Of a stretch of 31,377 nt of DNA, positions 24,424 to 31,377 are shown one piece after another. A model generated the notes under the pieces. The model ran no database searches, was not told where the DNA came from, and worked only from the letters and a program-made list of their open reading frames with translations. Within the stretch, counting starts at the first letter, position 1; each line of letters opens with the position of its first letter. The DNA is from CAZSWR01 sp964610885 (lineage in GTDB: Bacteria; Bacteroidota; Ignavibacteria; Kapaibacteriales; UBA2268): contig CAZSWR010000037.1 of assembly GCA_964610885.1 (NCBI GenBank), positions 1 through 31,377 of the forward strand, given 5' to 3'. A program made the position numbers and the translations under genes.

Positions 24424-24458
24424 AAGCCGTGCCACACCTCCGATGTGCGGCACGGCTT
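24424..24458. repeat. REP-like hairpin related to 7790-7824
   Basis: AAGCCGTGCC (24424-24433) pairs with GGCACGGCTT (24449-24458), with an inner CAC/GTG around CTCCGAT. Both hairpins share GTGCC, CAC, TCCGA, GTG and GGCAC in order, but differ in the outer stem while still pairing. Confidence 0.65.
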
Positions 24459-24474
24459 CGTATGTACTCATAAA

Positions 24475-24511
24475 AAAACCTCTGCCCGAATTGGTTGCAG
24501 GCAGAGGTTTT
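24475..24511 (-). terminator. Rho-independent terminator of mdh
   Basis: AAAACCTCTGCC (24475-24486) pairs with GGCAGAGGTTTT (24500-24511) around 13 nt, with further T's on the minus strand, 20 bp beyond the mdh stop. It could act in both directions. Confidence 0.85.
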
Positions 24512-24531
24512 TACTATTTGTAAAGCGAGAT

Positions 24532-25467
24532 TTATTGGGCCATTAGCGTCATGCACTCGTCGATGTTCTTCTTGACGAAGTCGCTCGAGGTTTTGAGCAT
24601 TTTGGCTTCTTCGGCGTTGAGTTTCAGTTCGACGACTTCTTCGCAGCCATTTTTGCCAATTTTCACGGGCACGCCGACCACTGTGTCTTTGATTCCATAT
24701 TCGCCGTTCAGCAAAACGGAGCAGGGCAGTATGCGTTTTTGGTCGCGAATGATGGATTCGGCGATCTGCACAGCAGATGCGGCCGGAGCGTAGTATGCGC
24801 TGCCTGTTTTGAGCAACGAAACGATTTCGCCGCCGCCCTTGGCTGCGCGTTCCACGATGGCGTTGATTTTGTCTTCGCTCATCAACTCGGTCAGAGGAAT
24901 GCCTGCCACTGTTGTGTAGCGGGGAAGAGGAACCATTGTGTCGCCATGGCCGCCCAGCACGAGCGCTTGGATGTCTTGCATCGAGACGCCCAATTCCATC
25001 GAGATGAACGAGCGATAGCGGGCTGTATCGAGAATGCCGGCCATTCCGATGACTTTTTCGCGTTTGAGGCCTGTTTTCTTCATGGCCAGGTACGTCATCA
25101 CGTCCAAAGGATTCGACACGATGATGTAGTACGCATTGGGCGAGTATTTGAAGGCGTTTTCGATGCACGAGGAAACGATTTTTGCGTTGGCAACGAGCAA
25201 GTCCTCGCGGCTCATGCCCGGTTTGCGGGGCAATCCGGCAGTTTGTATGACGATATCAGAGTTTGCAGTTGGTTCGTAGGAGTTGGTTCCAAATATCTTC
25301 GTGTCCGATTCGAGGACGGGCATGGATTCGTACATGTCGAGGGCTTTGCCTTGCGGAATACCTTCGACGACGTCCACCAACCACACCTCTTGGGCGAGCT
25401 CTTTGTTTGCGATGAGCTGTGCGCATGTCGCACCGACGTTACCGGCGCCGATTACTGTGATTTTCAT
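24532..25467 (-). CDS. mdh: Malate dehydrogenase, LDH-like type
   Basis: NAD-dependent interconversion of malate and oxaloacetate in the TCA cycle (oxidative or reductive). The 311-residue protein belongs to the LDH-like MDH group found in Chlorobiota, Bacteroidota and Bacillus. The nucleotide loop GAGNVG is at 7-12. LPRKPGMSRED (79-89) has R81 and R87 for the dicarboxylate, where lactate dehydrogenases have Gln at the first position. ILDTAR (145-150) carries D147/R150, and GGHGDTMVP the catalytic H174. The frame stays open 45 codons upstream, but ATG 25467 starts directly at MKITVIGAG and has an AGGAAAG ribosome-binding site, so it is preferred. A 16-bp palindrome lies in the leader (25492-25507). 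Confidence 0.95.
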   Translation of the reverse strand: MKITVIGAGNVGATCAQLIANKELAQEVWLVDVVEGIPQGKALDMYESMPVLESDTKIFGTNSYEPTANSDIVIQTAGLPRKPGMSREDLLVANAKIVSSCIENAFKYSPNAYYIIVSNPLDVMTYLAMKKTGLKREKVIGMAGILDTARYRSFISMELGVSMQDIQALVLGGHGDTMVPLPRYTTVAGIPLTELMSEDKINAIVERAAKGGGEIVSLLKTGSAYYAPAASAVQIAESIIRDQKRILPCSVLLNGEYGIKDTVVGVPVKIGKNGCEEVVELKLNAEEAKMLKTSSDFVKKNIDECMTLMAQ

Positions 25468-25491
25468 ATCTTTCCTCACTAAAAAGTCAAT

Positions 25492-25507
25492 AAAAGAACG
25501 TTCTTTT
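25492..25507. promoter_or_regulatory. Perfect 16-bp palindrome in the mdh leader
   Basis: AAAAGAACGTTCTTTT, 25 bp upstream of the mdh ATG. With no loop it cannot form a good hairpin and looks more like a dimeric repressor site. It lacks the four-base centre of LexA-type GAAC-N4-GTTC boxes. The cognate regulator is unknown. Confidence 0.45.
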
Positions 25508-25813
25508 TCAAGAAAAAACTTACACAAATTTCTTCTCTTCGTTGTTAATTTGCCTTCGGCATATAGTACCGAATGCTGACTCGAAATTACTACAAATTTC
25601 AATACGTTGTCCTGAAAAATTTCTTAAATCTCAATTATTAAAATAATTTAATCGCATTTGTGTTTACTATAAAATACAACTTTGAAAACGTAATAATTCC
25701 TGATTGCGCAACAAAGCAGGAAACAGGCGTGAAAAACCGTGATTTGTAATTCCATGACAATCAATGCTTTGCGCGCATAGCTGTACAAATTCACTAAAAA
25801 TAATTTCCCAATA

Positions 25814-25846
25814 TTGCAGAAATATGAGAAATTATTCATAATTTTG
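25814..25846 (+). promoter_or_regulatory. Possible Bacteroidota-type promoter of the SulP gene
   Basis: TAATTTTG (25839-25846) fits TAnnTTTG, with a TTG at 25814-25816, 22 bp upstream. The start codon is 45 bp downstream. Consensus match only. Confidence 0.4.
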
Positions 25847-25890
25847 CACTCGTTTTTTGTGTATTACGAACTAAATGTGTGGAATAAATA

Positions 25891-27552
25891 ATGACAAGGC
25901 GAATCAAAAAACTATTTAACGCCCACTCGATCAATGACTTTCGAGAGAATTGGGCATCGGGGCTAACCGTTGGACTTGTAAATATACCGCTCTCGCTTGC
26001 GTTGGCGATTGCTTGCGGCGGCACGCCTATCCAGGGCGTGATTACGGCGGTATGGGCCGGCATATTTTCGGCATTTTTCGGCGGTAGCCGGTTCAATATT
26101 GTTGGGCCGACGGGCGCACTCGCAGGGCTTCTGATGGGCTACGCAAGCACTCACGGCTTCGCTGCTCTGCCATTCCTGGCCATTTTCGTTGGCTTGGTGA
26201 TAATGCTGTTTTACTTCTTCAAATGGTATAAATATATTATATATATCCCTGTCAGCGTGATTCACGGATTCACTCTTGGCGTGGCTTTCATTCTGATACT
26301 CGGCCAGCTGTTTTTCGCAACCGGCATCGATTCGTCGTCCCAGGCGGGCGGAATTCTCGAAAAGACAATATTCACGTTCTCGAATCTCGGGCAGTTGGAT
26401 TTGGTCTCGTTCCTAATCTTCGTCGGGGCATTCGCCGGTTTGATTTTCTTCAAGAAGGCGCTGCCGAAACTTCCCGGCGCGATCATTATTTCCGCCATCG
26501 GTATCCTTTTCGGCTACCTTGGATACAATTCATACTTGCCATTCGAGATTCGTTCACTGGCGCATCTCTATGGCGAGTTCACGGGCACACTGGCCGAATC
26601 GATCATTCCCACGTTTTCTTTCGCATACTTCGACCGTGCGTTCCTGAACACGGCACTGGCCGCGTCTGTGGTGGCAATATTAGAAACGCTAATTTCCGCA
26701 AGAATCGCTAATGATATGACCGGTGTCCGGTTCGACCGCAAAAAGGAAATCGTAGGTCTTTCGTTGGCGAATATTTTCTCGGGCTTCGCCGGCGGTATCC
26801 CCGCCACGGCAGCCCTCGCCCGCACCTCGCTGAACGTCCGCAGCGGAGCGAAACACTTCGCCTCGGCCACTGTGGGCAGCGCTGTCGTTGCCGTTATAGC
26901 CATTTTCCTCTTCGGATATTTCAAATTCCTTCCGCTCGCCGTGATTGCTGCCATCCTGACGAACGTGGCTCTGAACATGGTCGAATGGAAACACATGGGC
27001 GAGATGGCCCGCACCGAGCGCGGCCCGTTCCTGCTGTTGATTTTGGTCGCCGTCCTGACGGTCGTCGAGGATCCAATCGTCGGTATTTTGGTCGGTTCGG
27101 TTATCGCGTTGCTTGGCTTCATTTCGACTCTTTCGAAAAGCCACGCCGAAATCACAGTCGTCAACCACGAAGAGGACAAAAAGAAGCGCCACCGCACGAG
27201 CATTGCCGAATACCTGAAGACAGAACAAGTAGGCAAAATATTGGTTTATCGCTTTGCCGGAGAGATCACGTACATCACCGCGCCGGTGCATATCGAGTAC
27301 TTGGAAAAAATCAAACCGGGCAAGAGCATTGTCCTTTCGTTCCGCAACCTGTATTTCGTGGATGCCGATGGGCTTTCGTACATCAAGGATATGATCGAAA
27401 CCATAGAGTCGAGTGGCAACGAGGTGCTTCTAACGAGCCTTTCGCCGCGTTTGCAACCGCTCTTTGAGCATCATGAGTTCTACACGAAAAAAATCGCCGC
27501 TGGCCGCGTCTTCGAAAGCGCCACTCATGCAATCGATGCAATCGCCGGATAG
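25891..27552 (+). CDS. SulP-family inorganic anion transporter with STAS domain
   Basis: Inner-membrane SLC26/SulP transporter; members carry sulfate, bicarbonate or other anions, often with Na+ or H+. The 553-residue protein starts with a short cytoplasmic segment, then ASGLTVGLVNIPLSLALAIA (about 24-43). About 12-14 membrane segments follow to residue 410, with FNIVGPTGALAGL (about 68-80) in the anion-binding helix and GGIPATAALARTSLNVRSGA near 304-323, the family signature. A soluble STAS domain occupies about 445-553 (ILVYRFAGEITYITAP, FRNLYFVDADGLSYI). Many marine and oligotrophic members are bicarbonate carriers, but the substrate cannot be read here. A perfect hairpin terminator follows. 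Confidence 0.92.
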   Translation: MTRRIKKLFNAHSINDFRENWASGLTVGLVNIPLSLALAIACGGTPIQGVITAVWAGIFSAFFGGSRFNIVGPTGALAGLLMGYASTHGFAALPFLAIFVGLVIMLFYFFKWYKYIIYIPVSVIHGFTLGVAFILILGQLFFATGIDSSSQAGGILEKTIFTFSNLGQLDLVSFLIFVGAFAGLIFFKKALPKLPGAIIISAIGILFGYLGYNSYLPFEIRSLAHLYGEFTGTLAESIIPTFSFAYFDRAFLNTALAASVVAILETLISARIANDMTGVRFDRKKEIVGLSLANIFSGFAGGIPATAALARTSLNVRSGAKHFASATVGSAVVAVIAIFLFGYFKFLPLAVIAAILTNVALNMVEWKHMGEMARTERGPFLLLILVAVLTVVEDPIVGILVGSVIALLGFISTLSKSHAEITVVNHEEDKKKRHRTSIAEYLKTEQVGKILVYRFAGEITYITAPVHIEYLEKIKPGKSIVLSFRNLYFVDADGLSYIKDMIETIESSGNEVLLTSLSPRLQPLFEHHEFYTKKIAAGRVFESATHAIDAIAG

Positions 27553-27593
27553 TATCCGGTTGGCAGCTATAGTATAATTCAATTGGGAATCGC

Positions 27594-27633
27594 AAAAAAA
27601 GAAAAATGGAACCATGTCCATTTTTCTTTTTTT
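27594..27633 (+). terminator. Terminator of the SulP gene (bidirectional in form)
   Basis: A 17-bp perfect stem (AAAAAAAGAAAAATGGA, 27594-27610, with its complement 27617-27633) around ACCATG. A and T runs on both sides mean it could stop transcription in either direction. Confidence 0.85.
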
Positions 27634-27695
27634 ATGAGATAATATTGTTTCAGCACTTTGCTAAAAGCCTGTTGAATAAGTAACAAATTTGCAAG

Positions 27696-27842
27696 AATGG
27701 GCTTCAACCCATTGCATACATCTTAGTAAGTCATTGAAATATCGACAATTCCCTTTGCCAAAGGGGGCCAAAATAAATATTGTGTAAAACACTGATAATA
27801 ATAGAGATAGGGTGATGCTCGAACCCACGGGTTACCCGTGGG
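27696..27842. repeat. Intergenic palindromes between the SulP and PAP2 genes
   Basis: AATGGG/CCCATT (27696-27713) and a perfect CCCACGGG TTA CCCGTGGG hairpin (27824-27842), the latter a clean version of the palindrome at 10005-10030. A CCCTTTGCCAAAGGGGG word lies at about 27752-27768. The 27553-27872 spacer contains no gene. Confidence 0.6.
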
Positions 27843-27872
27843 ATGGCTGAACAATACTTTTTTATCAGCCTC

Positions 27873-28532
27873 TCAGCACTTTGCCAAGCGTTTGAAGAAG
27901 CTCTCGCTGATTTTCCACGAGCCATAGGTGAAAAAGAATGCTGCCAAAACATCGATCGAATAGTGGACATGCTGAAGCACGACCAGCGCGCCCACGGCAA
28001 TTGTTCCTATTACGAAAAATGCCTTCCACAATCCTTTCGGGGCCGCCAGCGCAAAGATGAACATGGTCGATGTGTGGCCGGAGAAGAATAAATCCTTTGT
28101 GAGCGAATCCGACCCTGCGACGGCGCCGATGAACGGGTCAACGAGGACAATAATCCCGGGCGGCGCCTCCAAGGGCAGCAAATACATCGTCAGCGTACGC
28201 AGCGAGAGCATTATCGCATAGGCAAGGCAGCCAATAACGAAACGAACCGGATAGCGCACCATGGCCACGATGCCCAGCAGCGAGCACAAGTACATAATAA
28301 TAAACGTGGGCACAGTTACGTCGATTGCCGGGAAAGCGAGCAATACCGGATCGGGAATGGCAGCGCCGCTGCGCATCTCCGCTAAAGGCAGATAGGAAGT
28401 GATGCCGACGGAAGCAATCGCAACAGATAATACTGTGATCGTAAGGAATGCTTTGAAATTTTTTCCGGCCATGGCACCTGACCATTCGGCGCGTACGTTT
28501 CGAAGATAATTATTTAATGTAATCTTTTGCAT
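27873..28532 (-). CDS. PAP2_C-type phosphotransferase/phosphatase (sphingomyelin-synthase-like)
   Basis: A 219-residue membrane protein with about five to six hydrophobic helices (28-48, 72-92, 97-112, 127-137, 155-165, 170-188 roughly). The PAP2 catalytic triad reads SGHT (H153) and HYSID (H190, D194), with the exact H-x3-D spacing of sphingomyelin and inositolphosphorylceramide synthases. LRTLTMYLLP (111-120) resembles the conserved R-x-x-T helix of that branch. The likely reaction is hydrolysis or transfer of a phosphate/phosphoryl head group on a lipid at the outer leaflet. Bacteroidota-group bacteria often make sphingolipids, which would fit, but no serine palmitoyltransferase is in the window. 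It is transcribed divergently from sppA across 172 bp of AT-rich DNA. Confidence 0.75.
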   Translation of the reverse strand: MQKITLNNYLRNVRAEWSGAMAGKNFKAFLTITVLSVAIASVGITSYLPLAEMRSGAAIPDPVLLAFPAIDVTVPTFIIMYLCSLLGIVAMVRYPVRFVIGCLAYAIMLSLRTLTMYLLPLEAPPGIIVLVDPFIGAVAGSDSLTKDLFFSGHTSTMFIFALAAPKGLWKAFFVIGTIAVGALVVLQHVHYSIDVLAAFFFTYGSWKISESFFKRLAKC

Positions 28533-28704
28533 TTTGTAGAGGTTAAAAATTGTTTAATTCTAAAATTATTAGTAACTTTAACATTGCTTTATGCGTATGT
28601 TTCAAAGTAGTTTCATTGGCTGAATCTAATTGAATCACTACTATAAAAATAACAAATTTCTGGATCGAATTATAATTATTTTTAAAATATAAAGGATAGA
28701 ACAC

Positions 28705-30615
28705 ATGCCCGATTCATCACAGTCGAGGCCGGCATTCCCCCAACAGCCGCCATATTATTACTCGAAGCCGAAGAAATCGCGCTGGTGGATACCTGTCGTG
28801 ATTATATTAGTTGTACTTTTCGTAATCATACTCGGTTTCATAATAACTGCCGCAACGCTCGGAGGGCTTTTCAAGAAGGAGCCTTTCACGGTGAAGGATA
28901 ATTCTGTCCTCGTCATCAAACTCGATCAAATAACGCCCGACTATTCGCAGCAGAATCCGCTCGCGATTTTTGGCGTGGAATCCAATACATCTCTCTGGGA
29001 CCTGATTTCGGCAATCAAACGCGCCAAGGAAGACAATCGAATCAAAGGCATATACTACAGGGCCGGATCGGGGTCTATCGGCATGGCTATGTCCCAAGAA
29101 TACATCGAAGCCATCGAAGAATTCAAAAAATCAGGAAAATTTGTTTATTCCTACGTAGAGTCCGCTTCGGAATCGTCATACATGTTGGCTCTGCCCTCGC
29201 AGAAAATCTTTATGTCCAGCGAGGGAATGTGCGAGCTGAACGGCATGGGCGGCAGCGCAATCTTCTACAAAGGCCTACTCGAGAAAATCGGTGTCGATTT
29301 CTACGTCAAGGGATTCGAAGACTTCAAATCGGCAGGCGAGAGCTATTCCAGGAAAAATTTCAGCGATTCGGCACGCCACCAACTCAGGGTCTTGCTCGAT
29401 GAGCGTTTCGACTACTACTTGGACCTGATTGCCAAATACAGGAATATCGACCGCGACCAGGCCCGCGCGCTGCTCAACGAAGGCGTCTATGCCTCCGAGG
29501 ATTTCCTCGAGAACAAACTAATCGACAGTTTGGCCTCCGAAAGCACAGTTAAAGAAATCTTGAAAGACCTCTGCTGGAAAGATGTTATTCGCTCGAATGG
29601 CGATGCCAAACTCAACATGGTATCCGTCGAAGAATACATGACCAGCGACCAGCAAATGCACCAAACCGATGCGCCCAAAGACAAGCAAATCGCTATTATT
29701 TTCGCCTCCGGCGCCATTTCCGACGACCAAGGCAAAGCAACCGTAAACTCCGGCATCACGCCCACCCAGTTTATCAAATCGCTCAAATCGGCTCGCGAAA
29801 ACGAAGACATTAAGGCGATTATTATCAGGGTGAACAGCCCAGGCGGCAGCGTGCTCGCTTCGGAATCGATTCGCGAAGAAATCGAAAAGACTCGGAAAAT
29901 GAAGCCTGTCTATTGCTCGATGTCGGACGTCGCCGCCTCCGGCGGATACTACATCGCGATGGCGTGCGACACGATTATTGCCGGGCCGCACACAATTACC
30001 GGTTCGATCGGTGTCATATCCATGTTCCCGAATTTCAGCAAATTGCTTGGCAAATTGGACGTTACGGTGGACACAATTTCTTCCGGCGAGGCATCGCAAG
30101 ACCTCAATTTCATGATTCCATTCCGCGACAGGCAAATTGATAAAATCAATTCCCTGATGGAAAAGACTTATAAGAGGTTTGTGCAGAAAGTTGCCGACTC
30201 GAGGAAAAAAGATTTCGACGAAGCCCGTTCGCTGGCCAAGGGCCGCGTTTGGAGCGGAGCGGACGCCAAGGAAAGAGGCCTTGTCGATACGATGGGCGGC
30301 ATTATGACGGCAATCGATATTGCAAAACGCCGCATAGGGCTGGCCGACGGACAGAAAGTGCTCGTACACACTTACCCCGAACCAGAGGATGAGTTTGCGC
30401 TCCTGATGAAACTCTTCCGCCACAACGCAGTGGCCACTAACGATTACGCTTCTATTGGCGAATTCTATGGGCTGGACCGCTCGCAGGTGCTTGGCCTGTT
30501 TGGCTCTTTGCCTGTGGAAGTGCGCGAGGAGCTTGTGTATCAATTCCAGCTCGCTGCGATTGCCCGCAAGGAAATGGTCTTGGCGGCGACGCCTAACCTG
30601 TATGGATTAAAATAA
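28705..30615 (+). CDS. sppA: Signal peptide peptidase SppA (67K type)
   Basis: Membrane-bound serine protease that degrades cleaved signal peptides. The 636-residue protein is the long, duplicated type. A proline/tyrosine-rich cytoplasmic N-terminus is followed by one membrane helix (about 28-53). The first domain carries the catalytic lysine K208 in FKSA. The second carries the nucleophile S382 in NSPGGSVLASES, followed by SDVAASGGYYIAMACD and GSIGVI, which line the active site. The Lys-Ser dyad is therefore complete. An AAAGGA ribosome-binding site is present, and a terminator follows at 30684. Confidence 0.94.
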   Translation: MPDSSQSRPAFPQQPPYYYSKPKKSRWWIPVVIILVVLFVIILGFIITAATLGGLFKKEPFTVKDNSVLVIKLDQITPDYSQQNPLAIFGVESNTSLWDLISAIKRAKEDNRIKGIYYRAGSGSIGMAMSQEYIEAIEEFKKSGKFVYSYVESASESSYMLALPSQKIFMSSEGMCELNGMGGSAIFYKGLLEKIGVDFYVKGFEDFKSAGESYSRKNFSDSARHQLRVLLDERFDYYLDLIAKYRNIDRDQARALLNEGVYASEDFLENKLIDSLASESTVKEILKDLCWKDVIRSNGDAKLNMVSVEEYMTSDQQMHQTDAPKDKQIAIIFASGAISDDQGKATVNSGITPTQFIKSLKSARENEDIKAIIIRVNSPGGSVLASESIREEIEKTRKMKPVYCSMSDVAASGGYYIAMACDTIIAGPHTITGSIGVISMFPNFSKLLGKLDVTVDTISSGEASQDLNFMIPFRDRQIDKINSLMEKTYKRFVQKVADSRKKDFDEARSLAKGRVWSGADAKERGLVDTMGGIMTAIDIAKRRIGLADGQKVLVHTYPEPEDEFALLMKLFRHNAVATNDYASIGEFYGLDRSQVLGLFGSLPVEVREELVYQFQLAAIARKEMVLAATPNLYGLK

Positions 30616-30683
30616 TTTTCGCCCGTTACTCGATTCTTTGATGCCGAAGAATCAAGATAAAACGAAAAATACTGATTCAAAAG

Positions 30684-30712
30684 AAAGGCTGCCCGACGAG
30701 GGCGGCCTTTTC
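30684..30712 (+). terminator. Rho-independent terminator of sppA
   Basis: AAAGGCTGCCC (30684-30694) pairs with GGGCGGCCTTT (30700-30710) with one G-T wobble and a 5-nt loop, followed by T's. Confidence 0.8.
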
Positions 30713-30861
30713 TGTTGTTAGCGCTTAGTACTTTGTGGAAAAATAATTATAATTGATTGTAGATTATTATTTTTGTATTGGCTCGATTTTCTCGGGGGAT
30801 TTTATTGACGGGAATGCGAGTGGAAAACGTTAAGTATTTGTAAAAAATAAATCAAATTAAT

Positions 30862-30889
30862 TGTAACTTTTATTGAAAGTAGGGTGTCT
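30862..30889 (+). promoter_or_regulatory. Candidate ECF-type promoter, possibly autoregulated
   Basis: TGTAAC (30862-30867), then 18 bp, then GTCT (30886-30889): the form of extracytoplasmic-function sigma promoters (AAC at -35, GTC/TCT at -10). It lies 44 bp before the sigma-factor start codon, and such genes often control themselves. The 30616-30932 spacer otherwise holds only the sppA terminator and AT-rich DNA. Confidence 0.4.
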
Positions 30890-30932
30890 CTACTAACGAG
30901 GAAGTTGAAAGAAACAAACAAAATCGTGTGAG

Positions 30933-31377
30933 ATGTTTCGGCGGAAATCAAATATTGACAATGAAAACAGCCTGAACCAGGCCTATGAAGATTTGCGTAA
31001 GGGTAGCGCCGAAGCGTTTCATCTTCTCTACGAGGCCTATCAGCAAAGGATTTACAGGTTTTGCCTGCGTATCCTTGGCGACAAAGATGCGGCTGCTGAT
31101 GCCTTCCAGGAGACATTTATCAAGGTCTTCGAGCATAGGTGCGATTTCCGCGGCACAAATTTCACTTCGTGGATATATACGATTGCTCGGCACACGTGCC
31201 TGAACATTATACGGGCAAAGAAAGAGCACGAAGAGATCAACGAAGAATTCCACCAGCCGGTGGACGCCGAGGTGAGCGATCCGGCCATGAAGAAATTCAT
31301 TGCCGATGCGATCGCGAAGCTGCCGGTGGCGATGCGCGAAGCAGTCGTGCTGAGGGAATACGAAGACTGTTCGTACA
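30933..31377 (+). CDS. ECF-subfamily RNA polymerase sigma factor (3' end cut by window)
   Basis: Reads open from ATG 30933 to the last base without a stop; 148 residues are visible. Region 2 spans about 28-98: FHLLYEAYQQRIYRFCLRIL, then DAAADAFQETFIKVFEH (the -10 recognition and core-binding helices), SWIYTIARHTCLNIIR and RAKK. A linker runs to about 118. Region 4 begins with AIAKLPVAMREAVVLREYED (about 126-145), the -35-binding helix-turn-helix, and is truncated. Short length and lack of regions 1 and 3 define the ECF class. An anti-sigma factor would be expected just downstream, outside the window. Confidence 0.93.
   Translation, partial: MFRRKSNIDNENSLNQAYEDLRKGSAEAFHLLYEAYQQRIYRFCLRILGDKDAAADAFQETFIKVFEHRCDFRGTNFTSWIYTIARHTCLNIIRAKKEHEEINEEFHQPVDAEVSDPAMKKFIADAIAKLPVAMREAVVLREYEDCSY

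Larger units (their letters stand above)
25468..25890. other. Divergent regulatory spacer between mdh and the SulP gene
   Basis: AT-rich, without a supported gene; a 63-codon minus-strand frame at 25648-25839 lacks a ribosome-binding site and any recognisable feature. It contains the palindrome at 25492-25507 and a likely promoter box for the SulP gene at 25839-25846. Confidence 0.6.

Noticed and set aside
25468..25602. 45-residue N-terminal extension of malate dehydrogenase
   Set aside because: The enzyme's Rossmann strand starts at the internal ATG with a good ribosome-binding site; the extension contains the palindrome and has no homology.
25648..25839. 63-codon minus-strand frame between mdh and the SulP gene
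   Set aside because: AT-rich regulatory spacer, no ribosome-binding site, no recognisable feature.
29518..30543. 341-codon minus-strand frame
   Set aside because: Antisense shadow of sppA; no domain and unnatural composition.
1..31377. tRNA, rRNA, riboswitch or T-box leader (especially before asnS, 21577-21798)
   Set aside because: No cloverleaf with a GTTCRA arm, no rRNA sequence and no antiterminator/T-box word could be recognised in any spacer by eye; a covariance search would be decisive.

Overview
The window looks like chromosomal DNA from a Gram-negative bacterium of the Bacteroidota/Chlorobiota group (an Ignavibacteria- or Kapabacteria-like lineage is my best guess, not proven). Four things point that way. 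There are LPS-type functions: a family 9 glycosyltransferase and an LptF/LptG permease. There is a bacillithiol BshC enzyme together with an LDH-like malate dehydrogenase and a Bacillus-type AsnRS. Genes lie in short transcription units separated by AT-rich, repeat-laden spacers. Several promoters resemble the Bacteroidota -33 TTG / -7 TAnnTTTG pattern. Almost all genes are housekeeping. I see no phage, integrase, CRISPR array, toxin-antitoxin pair, defence island, rRNA or tRNA.

Layout. 1-2375: translation/nucleotide operon tsf-pyrH-frr (+). 2611-7130: leftward block of a family 9 glycosyltransferase, purE, an ArnT/PMT-like membrane glycosyltransferase and an unknown membrane protein. 7131-8080: a gene-free block full of tandem repeats and hairpins. 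8081-14956: rightward block ruvC-rarA, bshC-PNP, rnr (DNA repair, thiol synthesis, purine salvage, RNA decay). 14957-15428: second repeat-rich spacer. 15429-18645: leftward LysM protein plus coiled-coil lipoprotein, then an LptF/LptG permease. 19051-20841: leftward CoA-binding protein / lipoprotein cyclophilin / GNAT acetyltransferase operon, divergent from a MarR regulator (21085). 21799-24090: asnS and an unknown lipoprotein. 24091-24531: repeat array containing a 100-N assembly gap. 24532-31377: mdh (-), SulP transporter (+), a PAP2_C/sphingomyelin-synthase-like phosphotransferase (-), sppA (+), and an ECF sigma factor cut by the window end.

The most unusual signal is in the spacers. A composite repeat occurs at five loci (seven cores). 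It has an 8-bp periodic leader (ATGNNNTG), an invariant core ATTGTCTGAACTGTGATT, a 9-bp periodic tail (TGATTNNTN), a spacer and then a strong hairpin. At least two subfamilies differ in the terminal hairpin. At four of five loci it lies just downstream of a gene's 3' end in the same orientation, twice overlapping the stop codon. Several other palindrome families are scattered between genes. Nothing in the window shows a mobilising enzyme for them.
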